31,821 nt of DNA, taken from a virus. The number at the start of each line of letters is the position of its first letter. Position 1 is the stretch's first letter. The notes beneath the pieces are model-generated. The model was not told the origin of the DNA. It saw only the letters and a list, made by a program, of their open reading frames with translations, and searched no databases. Shown piece after piece: positions 7,336-13,136 of the stretch. The stretch is taken from positions 1-31,821 of the IMG/VR virus record IMGVR_UViG_3300015189_000123; one strand, written 5' to 3'. The position numbers and the translations under genes were made by a program.

Positions 7336-7691
7336 CGTGGTTCCCCTCCGCAGTTGGCCGGCGCTGCCGGCGATACCTGTTGGCACGCGTGACGGTTCCA
7401 GCGGCGCCAGCCGCTGTGCAAGGTGGCGTCGTAGGCGACAGCACAGGGCTGCCAGTTGTCGTCGATGAGCACGTACTCGCCGCCAGCGAAGGGCACCGCA
7501 TCGAGCAGCAGCGTGACCTCGCCAACCGTCGGGCCGCCGAACACCGCGGCCACGAACTGCGTGCAGCGGCGGCAGCACACGAGCTTCGGGCGCCGCCCGA
7601 ACGCGGTGCCGGCTGGCTTCGCGCTGATCCCGAGGCTCTGCGCGCGGCGTTCGGCTGACTCCTGTTCGAGAACGGCAGCAAGGCGGCTCAT
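7332..7691 (-). CDS. Hypothetical phage protein with cysteine pair (119 aa)
   Basis: Start chosen at 7691, where an AGGAAAGGAAG ribosome-binding sequence lies upstream; the open frame extends further but would run through the opposite-strand lipoprotein gene. The sequence has CCRRC near residue 39, then a beta-rich middle (EYVLIDDNWQPCAVAYDATL) and a C-terminal cysteine, so a metal site is possible. No family is recognised. It overlaps the downstream 57-aa gene by ATGA. Confidence 0.65.
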   Translation of the reverse strand: MSRLAAVLEQESAERRAQSLGISAKPAGTAFGRRPKLVCCRRCTQFVAAVFGGPTVGEVTLLLDAVPFAGGEYVLIDDNWQPCAVAYDATLHSGWRRWNRHACQQVSPAAPANCGGEPR

Positions 7692-7701
7692 GGCGTGGTG
7701 C

Positions 7702-7731
7702 TTCCTTTCCTGGCGGGCGGTCGCGTAAACT
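7702..7731 (+). promoter_or_regulatory. Candidate promoter for the lipoprotein gene
   Basis: A -10-like TAAACT at 7726-7731 has a weak -35-like TTCCTT at 7702-7707 (18-bp spacer). Only six bases separate the -10 from the ATG at 7738, so transcription would begin at or next to the start codon. The -35 match is poor. Confidence 0.3.
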
Positions 7732-7737
7732 GGCGGG

Positions 7738-8388
7738 ATGCGAGAACTAGGGGTGGTGATCGCGCTGCTACTCGCGGGATGCCGGGCGTCGCGGGACGAC
7801 GGCTTCCCGGAGGCGCTGCTGCGCGGGTGCACGGGAGAGCAGGAGTGCTGGGAGCTGAAGAAGCAGCTGGCGCACCACCAAGGCGCTTGCGCCGAACGCC
7901 GACTGCCGGCGGCAGAGTGCCAACGGCTTGAGCGAGCGGTTGCGCGCGTGGCGGCCAACGATGCCGACGCGGAGCTCAGGCGCGCGGAGGAGAGGCGCCG
8001 CGCTGACGAGCGGAACGCCAGGGCTCGCGACGAAGCTGCCGCCGAGGAGCGACGCGCTGCTGAGGCCAAGGCGTGGCTGGAACTGGACCTGGTCGCATGC
8101 CGAGCCGGGGAGCAGTTCACATGCGGGCCGGTGGCGGACTACGTCACCCGCTACCCCGGAACACCGAACGCGCGGGACGCCGAGAACGCGTTGGCCGTTG
8201 GACGTGTAGCAGCTGAGGCACGCCGCACCGAACAGAGGGCTCGGTCGCTGAAGGAAGCGGAGGACTTCGCGAACGCCCCGCTGACCGTTCGCCCCAAGCG
8301 ATGCTGCGACGGTACCACGCTGTCGGATCGGTGCGTAGGAACGCTGGCGCAAGGGTGCTGCTCGCGCCACAAGGGCGTGTGCCCCTAG
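7738..8388 (+). CDS. Lipoprotein with cysteine-rich C-terminus, opposite to its neighbours (216 aa)
   Basis: The first 15 residues form a short lipoprotein signal with lipobox LAGC and the acylated cysteine at 15, so the mature protein should be membrane anchored. Residues about 60-115 are Arg/Glu/Ala-rich and likely coiled coil. The C-terminus has CCDGT, then paired cysteines and GCCSRHKGVC, a pattern seen in small secreted bacterial domains (DUF3761-like resemblance). It is the only rightward gene in the leftward arm and ends two bases before the convergent stop at 8391. That placement and the surface-protein features fit a moron, a gene expressed from the prophage that alters the host envelope; this role is inferred. 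Confidence 0.75.
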   Translation: MRELGVVIALLLAGCRASRDDGFPEALLRGCTGEQECWELKKQLAHHQGACAERRLPAAECQRLERAVARVAANDADAELRRAEERRRADERNARARDEAAAEERRAAEAKAWLELDLVACRAGEQFTCGPVADYVTRYPGTPNARDAENALAVGRVAAEARRTEQRARSLKEAEDFANAPLTVRPKRCCDGTTLSDRCVGTLAQGCCSRHKGVCP

Positions 8389-8390
8389 GC

Positions 8391-8603
8391 TCATCGCGGC
8401 CCTCGAATCCTGCGTGATCGCTCCTTCATCATCGAGTGAGCGCAGGCGTAGGCGCTCATCGCGATCCGCTCCCAGTAAGCGGGGTCGTGCGGGCCGCCGT
8501 CCGGCAGCCGGCGCTGGTCGACCAGCACCGGAAGGATCGCTAGTGCAAAGCGATCGCGCAGGCTCTCGCGCGGTGCACCGTCGGGGTGTTTCTCGTCAGC
8601 CAT
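8391..8603 (-). CDS. Small conserved phage protein (70 aa)
   Basis: The segment RDRFALAILPVLVDQRR, then WERIAMSAYACAHSMMKER, matches the layout of a common small phage protein in which an amphipathic N-terminal helix is followed by an A-Y-x-x-A-D/H-x-M-x-x-x-R helix. The function of that family is unknown. Its ATG lies only six bases after a -10-like TATACC, so the message is probably leaderless; no Shine-Dalgarno sequence is present. The promoter carries the same 14-bp operator as the Cro-side promoter, so it is probably under repressor control. Confidence 0.7.
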   Translation of the reverse strand: MADEKHPDGAPRESLRDRFALAILPVLVDQRRLPDGGPHDPAYWERIAMSAYACAHSMMKERSRRIRGPR

Positions 8604-8609
8604 GACATA

Positions 8610-8638
8610 GGTATAACCAAGCCTATGAGTGACCGCAA
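8610..8638 (-). promoter_or_regulatory. Promoter with immunity-type operator, leftward
   Basis: Read leftward: -35 TTGCGG (8633-8638), 17-bp spacer, -10 TATACC (8610-8615), six bases to the ATG. The 14-mer ATAGGCTTGGTTAT occupies 8613-8626 between and over the -10. The flanks CATAGG and CCTATG (8605-8626) form an inverted repeat, a plausible dimer-binding operator. Confidence 0.6.
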
Positions 8639-8646
8639 GAAAAAAG

Positions 8647-8663
8647 TATAGGCGGAGTTATGG
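8647..8663 (+). promoter_or_regulatory. Second operator-like site (TATAGGCGGAGTTATGG)
   Basis: It differs from the Cro-side TATAGGCTTGGTTATGG in only three central bases, and the next bases TCCTCA also match after a 5-base gap. There is no -35 sequence, so it looks like a repressor-binding site beside 8610-8638 rather than a promoter. Confidence 0.45.
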
Positions 8664-8666
8664 TCC

Positions 8667-9023
8667 TCAGGCGATCCGCTGGAAAACTCCGGACGCCGAC
8701 CGGCAGAGCGCTCGGGCGACCGCGACCGCGTCACCGTCGACGCGGGGCCTGCCGTCCTGCTGGAGCATGTGGTGCACGATCGCGAGGCTCATGTGGTAGT
8801 TGCGGTCGCGCACGTTGGCGCGGTCGTCAAAGAGCATCACGCCATCTCGGATGACGGTCGCTCCCCGGTGGGGGACGACGTCGAAGCCAAGGCGCTTGGC
8901 TATGAGGCGGGCATCACTGCCGGCTGGCAGGCTCACGAGTCGTAGAATCTGACTGGCCGTCGTGATGGCGCCGGTGCGCGAGAGCGGCGGAGTGTTGGTT
9001 ACGACGCGCAGCAGGGTCTTCAT
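8667..9023 (-). CDS. ImmA/IrrE-like protein, probably catalytically dead (118 aa)
   Basis: The region from about residue 36 follows the ImmA/IrrE plan: a helix with ARLIAKRLGFDVV, two strands ending with GVMLFDDRANVRDRNYHMSL, then the helix that should carry the zinc motif HExxH. Here that helix reads SLAIVHHMLQQDG, so the glutamate and second histidine are not in place. A later helix (AVAVARALCRS) matches the place of the family's last conserved helix. ImmA proteins normally inactivate phage XRE repressors, and this gene is next to one, so it may bind the repressor without cutting it. The family call is by pattern and moderately uncertain. Confidence 0.45.
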   Translation of the reverse strand: MKTLLRVVTNTPPLSRTGAITTASQILRLVSLPAGSDARLIAKRLGFDVVPHRGATVIRDGVMLFDDRANVRDRNYHMSLAIVHHMLQQDGRPRVDGDAVAVARALCRSASGVFQRIA

Positions 9024-9298
9024 CAGGTCACCATCGTGCGGAAGTCCGACTGCGACGTCTACGGGGTGGTCGGTATCGGGCCACAGTTGCCCAGTACCGA
9101 CCAGACCTCATTCGCGCGCGCGGTCAAATAGATGGCTTAAGAGGGCTTAAGCCACGTGGCAACGGTGTGCGTGCTCGACCGAGCGTGTCGCCAAAACGCG
9201 CTCCGGCGGGGGGTAGTCGCAGACCTGCACGGCGCTACCTGACATCCTCATCGTCGAGCTTCTGTCGACGGTTGCGAGAAAAGGTTCTGGGGGGGCCG
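9024..9298. other. Non-coding gap with hairpin and palindromes
   Basis: No convincing gene lies in these 275 bases. It holds an imperfect hairpin at 9067-9103: 9-bp arms TGGTCGGTA and TACCGACCA, then an inner GGGC/GCCC pair around loop CACAGTT. Further right are GGCTTAAG at 9134-9141, the palindrome GGCTTAAGCC at 9144-9153 and the palindrome GCCACGTGGC at 9151-9160. The hairpin lacks a run of T residues on either side. These may be operators or a processed leader between the repressor gene and the ImmA-like gene. Confidence 0.55.
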
Positions 9299-9901
9299 TT
9301 AGGCCTTCTTTACCGAGAGGGTCGGCGTGACGACGCTCGGTCGATCGCTTACCCGCTGCGGGCCCTCCTGCTCGCGATCAGCGAGCTCGTCATCGACGGC
9401 GCGCTTCTTCGCAGCAGGCGAAGCGCCATCACGGAACAAGCGCGCGAGGCGCAGCACGATGGCAGCCGTGACCTTCCGAGGCGGCATCGAGATCGGCATC
9501 GTGCGCGCGCCGCGGATCGCCCAGTCGAGGTGTGGCCGCAGCTTCCTGGCGGCTGACTCGGCTTTCGCCCAGCCCGGCAGGGTCCTCGGCAAAACCAGCT
9601 GCGTGGCGTGTAGGTCGCCGTCCCCCAAGCCTAGAAGCATGCCCAGCTCGTAGAGCACGTTGGGATTCTGTTCGCCCCGTTGGCCGATGACCGCGTACAC
9701 AGGCTGGCCGATCTTCTCGGCGAAGAGCTCGGCCGTCGCCATACTCGCTCCGCTCTTACCTCGCAGGATTTCAGAGATACTTGGCTGCGAGCGTCCGATG
9801 AAGTCGGCGAGGTGCGATGGCTTCTTGTCGGGGTGCTCCGCCAACCACGCTTCCATCGCAGCGCGGAGGCGGGCGTTCTGGGCGTCGCTTAGCTGGGCCA
9901 T
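9299..9901 (-). CDS. XRE-family repressor, probable immunity repressor (200 aa)
   Basis: Residues about 29-64 form the helix-turn-helix: SHLADFIGRSQPSISEILRG, followed by a helix with MATAELFAEKIG. The rest (65-200) contains LYELGMLLGLGDGDLHATQL and a helical basic tail; there is no recognisable Ser-Lys LexA-type autocleavage domain. It faces the Cro-like gene at 10009 across 107 bases, the classic immunity switch arrangement. If it is the prophage repressor, inactivation would need another route than RecA-driven self-cleavage, consistent with the ImmA-like gene next door. Confidence 0.8.
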   Translation of the reverse strand: MAQLSDAQNARLRAAMEAWLAEHPDKKPSHLADFIGRSQPSISEILRGKSGASMATAELFAEKIGQPVYAVIGQRGEQNPNVLYELGMLLGLGDGDLHATQLVLPRTLPGWAKAESAARKLRPHLDWAIRGARTMPISMPPRKVTAAIVLRLARLFRDGASPAAKKRAVDDELADREQEGPQRVSDRPSVVTPTLSVKKA

Positions 9902-9910
9902 GACGCGCCG

Positions 9911-9935
9911 ACACTAGCAGTGTGAAAACATAGGC
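9911..9935 (-). promoter_or_regulatory. Repressor promoter region: ACACT palindrome and ATAGGC half-site
   Basis: ACACT-AGC-AGTGT is an inverted repeat at 9911-9923, ten bases before the repressor ATG. At 9930-9935 lies ATAGGC, the left half of the 14-bp operator. Read leftward, TATGTT overlaps this half-site and could be the -10 of the repressor promoter; no good -35 is visible. Confidence 0.4.
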
Positions 9936-9971
9936 ATGCTTTGGAGTTGCGAGGCCCACAGCCGAAACTTC

Positions 9972-9999
9972 TTGCCAGGTCTATAGGCTTGGTTATGGT
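9972..9999 (+). promoter_or_regulatory. Rightward early promoter (PR-like) with 14-bp operator
   Basis: -35 TTGCCA (9972-9977, five of six consensus), 16-bp spacer, -10 TATGGT (9994-9999). The operator ATAGGCTTGGTTAT lies at 9983-9996, so bound repressor would block polymerase. Nine bases lie between -10 and the ATG at 10009, leaving almost no leader. Confidence 0.7.
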
Positions 10000-10008
10000 T
10001 ATGTCCTC

Positions 10009-10299
10009 ATGGCGAAGCGGACGAAGACTCGAACGGACGGGCAGCGGTTGCTGCAGAGCGTGGTGGACGGCGGCCGCACGGTGACGTGGATTGCGGCGAT
10101 CTGCGGGGTCTCCCAGCCTGCGGTGTCCGGGTGGTTGAGCGGACGATCTCGCCCCGACGTCGAGCACCGACTGACATTGGAGAAGCACCTGGGGGTGCTC
10201 GCTGAAGCGTGGCTTACGGCGGCCGAGCGCCGCCTCGCTTCGGAGCTGGAGCTGAAGCGCGCTGCAGCTCTGGGCGCCGCCACGGGAACGGAAGGGTGA
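10009..10299 (+). CDS. Cro-like XRE DNA-binding protein (96 aa)
   Basis: A small helix-turn-helix protein: residues about 24-62 include TVTWIAAICGVSQPAVSGWL and RLTLEKHLGV, the five-helix XRE layout. The C-terminal part is an Ala/Glu/Arg-rich helix. It is first in the rightward operon and divergent from the repressor, so a Cro-type or CII-type switch role is likely. No Shine-Dalgarno sequence precedes the ATG and the promoter ends nine bases away, so translation is probably leaderless. Confidence 0.8.
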   Translation: MAKRTKTRTDGQRLLQSVVDGGRTVTWIAAICGVSQPAVSGWLSGRSRPDVEHRLTLEKHLGVLAEAWLTAAERRLASELELKRAAALGAATGTEG

Positions 10300-10393
10300 G
10301 CTCTGCCCCCCGTGGGCATTGAACATCTGCGCACCCTGACAGGTGTAGGTGCTGTTGGCAATGAGGTTCACGCGTTCAGGTGGAGAGTCGGCA

Positions 10394-10537
10394 ATGAACT
10401 TTAGACGACTACGCTATTCGCAATCGGCAGCAGGACTGGGTGCGCTGCTTTGGTCGATGCTCGGGGGTGATCTCGTTGAACGCCGCGGTGGTCGCGTGCT
10501 GCATCGCTGCTTCATCGGTGAGGAGTGGGGCGAGTGA
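10394..10537 (+). CDS. Small hypothetical protein (47 aa)
   Basis: The ATG at 10394 follows GGAGAG at the right distance; a longer frame from 10349 lacks such a signal. The protein has a short hydrophobic stretch (SAAGLGALLWSML) and a charged C-terminus. Its stop overlaps the GTG of the next mini-gene (GTGA). The 94 bases between 10299 and this start hold no recognised element. Function unknown. Confidence 0.45.
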   Translation: MNFRRLRYSQSAAGLGALLWSMLGGDLVERRGGRVLHRCFIGEEWGE

Positions 10538-10614
10538 CGCTCGCGGGGGCGCTGTTCATCCTGATCGCGTTGCCCATGCTGGGCTATGCGGTCTACCACG
10601 GGTGCCGCTCGTGA
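10534..10614 (+). CDS. 26-aa single-span membrane mini-protein
   Basis: The GTG at 10534 overlaps the previous stop (GTGA), and its own TGA overlaps the GTG of the following gene. The product is almost entirely one hydrophobic helix (LAGALFILIALPMLGYAVY) with a short CRS tail, so it should be an inner-membrane peptide. No family is recognised. Coupling on both sides is the main support. Confidence 0.5.
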   Translation: MTLAGALFILIALPMLGYAVYHGCRS

Positions 10615-10946
10615 CGGTCGATCGCAAGCGCTACGCGCCCGGCGACATGCGCGCCATGCTCGACAAGCTGGTCGACTGCGGGCTGCTCGACAATCGCGAG
10701 GACGAGGCGTTCCGTCACATGCGCCGCGTGCTGGCGGGGAACGCGCAAGCGAAGCTCTCGCAGGGCCAGAAGTCGTGGGCTCGCCAGGTGTTCAACCGGC
10801 TCGAGCTCGACAGCGACGAGTGCCTCAACCTCTACAGTGCCGGCAAGGTGCCCGACGGTATCCCGATGCCGAAGACGGCGCGCGAGATCGAAGCCATCCA
10901 CGTGCTCGCCAACCGCCCGCTCAAGCCCCCGGGTGTGCAGCGATGA
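10611..10946 (+). CDS. Conserved phage hypothetical protein (111 aa)
   Basis: GTG start overlapping the previous stop. A helical protein with RHMRRVLAGNAQAKLSQGQK followed by SWARQVFNRLEL, a layout found in small phage proteins where a repeated L-x-x-x-Q-x-x-W-x-x-x-x-x-x-R-L pattern is conserved. Possibly a nucleic-acid or replication-associated helper, but I cannot assign a function. It is coupled by ATGA to the next gene. Confidence 0.65.
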   Translation: MTVDRKRYAPGDMRAMLDKLVDCGLLDNREDEAFRHMRRVLAGNAQAKLSQGQKSWARQVFNRLELDSDECLNLYSAGKVPDGIPMPKTAREIEAIHVLANRPLKPPGVQR

Positions 10947-11128
10947 AGATGGTGCCCTGGATTCGTGAGCGCTCGGGTCCGCCGCATGGCGCGATGACCT
11001 GCGACAAGTGCCGGCGGAGCGTGCACGCCGACGAGGGTAGCGATCTGCCGCTCAAGGAGATCGACCGGTTCATCGCGGTGCACCAGCGCTGCGGGTTTGC
11101 CCGAGTGAACGAAGGGCGCGCGCGATGA
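10943..11128 (+). CDS. Small zinc-ribbon-like protein (61 aa)
   Basis: The sequence has CDKC near residue 20 and H-x-x-C near residue 52 (VHQRCGF), enough for a single zinc site, separated by an acidic, helix-forming segment. ATGA overlaps at both ends place it firmly in the operon. Its role is unknown; many phage early operons carry small zinc-ribbon proteins that contact host polymerase or DNA. Confidence 0.6.
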   Translation: MKMVPWIRERSGPPHGAMTCDKCRRSVHADEGSDLPLKEIDRFIAVHQRCGFARVNEGRAR

Positions 11129-11376
11129 GCGATCTCCTCTTGGCGCTCGGTCTCATGGGTCTGGGCGCCGTGCTCACCGAGCTCGTCCACGACTTCGTCC
11201 GCAGCCGGCGTCGGGAGGACCGCGCACGCGAGCAGCGCACGCGGCAGGCCTTCAATGCCGAGACGGAAGCCGACAGATTCGTGTCGCGCGTGATGCGCGA
11301 GGAGAACGCCCGACGGCGCCGCGAGGCACTGCGCGCCATTCCCGGCGGCAAAGACGATCCGAAGGGGGCGGCGTGA
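11125..11376 (+). CDS. Small membrane protein with charged tail (83 aa)
   Basis: Residues 3-20 (LLLALGLMGLGAVLTELV) form one membrane helix; the rest is very rich in Arg and Glu and probably helical in the cytoplasm. The start overlaps the previous stop as ATGA. No family is recognised. The basic tail after the helix predicts an N-out, C-in orientation. Confidence 0.6.
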   Translation: MSDLLLALGLMGLGAVLTELVHDFVRSRRREDRAREQRTRQAFNAETEADRFVSRVMREENARRRREALRAIPGGKDDPKGAA

Positions 11377-11440
11377 GGGGACATCGGAAGCTGGTTGGAA
11401 AGTACTGCGCACAAGGATTGCGGACATCGTCCAAAAGTAG

Positions 11441-12088
11441 GTGCGTGTGAACAACGTTCGTCACAGCTCGGCGACAACGGAGCACTACTCGCCGCTCGAG
11501 ATCGTGCGCGCCGCACGCAAGGTCATGAATGGTCTGGATGTCGATCCAGCGAGCAGCGACGTCGCCAACGCGCGCATCGGGGCGGCGAGGTACTACACGA
11601 AAGAGACGAACGGGTTCACCCGCGCGTGGGGCGGCAGAATTTGGCTCAACCCGCCGGGAGGCCTGTGCGACGTGGAGGGGCGCGAGGTCATCCGCGACAC
11701 GAAGACACGCCCAGGATGCACGCAGACGGGCGCGTGCGGGCTTCCCGCGGGGCACACTCATCACGGGGTGGTGAGCTCGGCCAAGGCGTGGTGGCAACGT
11801 CTGGCGGACCAGTGGGTGAAGGGCAACGTCGAGTGCGCCGTCTTCATGGGCTTCTCGATCGAGATCTTGCAGACGACCCAGGTCGATCCGCGCGGGCTCC
11901 CCACGCCGTTCGACTTCCAGCTGTGCTTCCCCCGGCAGCGCGTGCGGTTCTGGGTCGAGAAGGGCGGCGAGCTCACGCCCGGCAACAGCCCCACCCACAG
12001 CTCGGTGATCGTGTACCTGCCGCCGCGGTGGTCGAGCGGCGTGACGTTCCGTGAAGAGTTCTCGCAGTTCGGGAGGGTCATCGGATGA
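11441..12088 (+). CDS. Phage Dam-like N6-adenine DNA methyltransferase (215 aa)
   Basis: It follows the phage Dam family: EHYSPLEIVRAARKVM, GLDVDPASSDVANARIGAA, YYT, then GRIWLNPPG at residues 66-73. The catalytic motif of this family is usually NPPY; here it is NPPG followed by an insert of about 40 residues with several Cys and His (75-112). Downstream, AVFMGFSIEIL and GNSPTHSSVIVYL match the later family blocks. It would methylate adenine in phage DNA, for example against host restriction. The GTG start at 11441 is uncertain (GTG at 11447 is also possible), and 64 non-coding bases precede it. Confidence 0.75.
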   Translation: MRVNNVRHSSATTEHYSPLEIVRAARKVMNGLDVDPASSDVANARIGAARYYTKETNGFTRAWGGRIWLNPPGGLCDVEGREVIRDTKTRPGCTQTGACGLPAGHTHHGVVSSAKAWWQRLADQWVKGNVECAVFMGFSIEILQTTQVDPRGLPTPFDFQLCFPRQRVRFWVEKGGELTPGNSPTHSSVIVYLPPRWSSGVTFREEFSQFGRVIG

Positions 12089-12612
12089 ACGCTCAACGTC
12101 CTCGTCGGGGCTCGCGTCGCGAGCGCTTGCCGCTCAAGGCGACCCAGCGCGCCGTCACGCTGTGGAGCATCGTCTGCTCGGTCTGTACCGAGCTCGGGCC
12201 CGTCGTCGACGACCCATCAAAGGCGGCGCGCCCCGACTCGGCCTCGGGCTACGTGCTGCGCCGCGTGGGCAACCTGGTGGGTTGGCTGTGCCCAGATTGC
12301 GGCGACAAGTACACCATGATGCTGCCGCCCCCGACGCGGGCGGATTGCCTCGACGGGCCGCGCCCGTGCCGCGCGATCCTCTGCAAGTTCAACCTGCACT
12401 ACGACGTGAGCCGCAAGGCCAAGGACGACTTCGAGCTCGGCGAGACCTGCGCGCTCGACGTGGCCGATCGCGGCCAGCACACCCTGCGCGTCGTCGGAGG
12501 GATGCTCGGCATGACCCGCGAGGGCAGCCGCACCATTGAGGTCAGCGCGATGACGAAGATGCGCGCGCTCCCGAACATCGGCATCGACTTTGGTGACGAG
12601 GATTACGAATGA
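12085..12612 (+). CDS. Zinc-ribbon plus sigma-region-4-like DNA-binding protein (175 aa)
   Basis: Two cysteine pairs (C31-C34 and C69-C72) form an N-terminal zinc ribbon. Residues about 93-160 resemble sigma-70 region 4: ETCALDVADRGQHTLRVVGG, then a helix-turn-helix with GMTREGSRTIEVSAMTKMR, where R-E-x-x-R-x-I-E mirrors the recognition helix of sigma factors. There is no region 2, so it is not a complete sigma factor; it may redirect host RNA polymerase or act as an anti-sigma decoy. Coupled by ATGA at both ends. The regulatory role is inferred from the fold. Confidence 0.6.
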   Translation: MNAQRPRRGSRRERLPLKATQRAVTLWSIVCSVCTELGPVVDDPSKAARPDSASGYVLRRVGNLVGWLCPDCGDKYTMMLPPPTRADCLDGPRPCRAILCKFNLHYDVSRKAKDDFELGETCALDVADRGQHTLRVVGGMLGMTREGSRTIEVSAMTKMRALPNIGIDFGDEDYE

Positions 12613-13136
12613 CCGTGCAAGCCAAGTGGGACGGTAAAGAGGACGTGCTCGACTGGGCACTGTCGCTGCCCAAGTCGGAGCCGCCACCGTCGGGCGATCT
12701 TGTTGATCTGCTCACCGCGGACGCGACCGTGGATCTGCGCAAGGCCGAGTCGGCTCTCGAGGAGCGTATGTTCGCCGCCCTTTGCGCGTGCGGCTTCAAC
12801 ACCACGAAAGGGTCACCGCAGCGGCTTGGCGATCTGCTGCAACAGCATGAGGTGCGGACGAGCGCAGGGACCTTCCGGCTCGACTACGCCGTCGTGCGGA
12901 CGGTTGGGCGTCGTCGTGTGCGAGTAGCCGTGGAGCTGGATGGCCACGAGTTCCACCAGAAGACCAAGGAGCAGGTCGAGCGCGACCACCGGCGCTCCAG
13001 GGCCCTCGCCAAGGCGGGTTGGACGGTGCTGCGCTACGCGGGATCGGAAGTCTGGCGCGACGCCGGGGCGTGCGCGCTGGACGTCGCTGGAGTGGTGATC
13101 GAGGCCGTCGATCGGATCGTCGGAGGTGACGCGTGA
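12609..13136 (+). CDS. PD-(D/E)XK-type endonuclease, DUF559/Vsr-like (175 aa)
   Basis: The nuclease core runs from about residue 45: E51 in a helix, RLDYAVV with D92, then VAVELDGHEFHQKT with E109 and D111, and DHRRSRALAKAGWTVLRYAG, which matches the final helix and strand of the DUF559/very-short-patch-repair group. This predicts a metal-dependent DNA nuclease. It lies between a DNA-binding protein and the replication initiator, so a role in phage DNA processing or host DNA degradation is possible. Substrate is unknown. Confidence 0.65.
   Translation: MTVQAKWDGKEDVLDWALSLPKSEPPPSGDLVDLLTADATVDLRKAESALEERMFAALCACGFNTTKGSPQRLGDLLQQHEVRTSAGTFRLDYAVVRTVGRRRVRVAVELDGHEFHQKTKEQVERDHRRSRALAKAGWTVLRYAGSEVWRDAGACALDVAGVVIEAVDRIVGGDA

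Noticed and set aside
8647-8668. Rightward promoter
   Set aside because: The -10-like TATGGT matches the Cro promoter, but no -35 lies at the right distance and the next gene is on the other strand. Kept as an operator-like site only.
9067-9103. Rho-independent terminator
   Set aside because: Strong stem but no T-run on either strand.
9128-9252. Short minus-strand ORF (about 32 codons)
   Set aside because: No ribosome-binding site, no overlap with neighbours and no domain.
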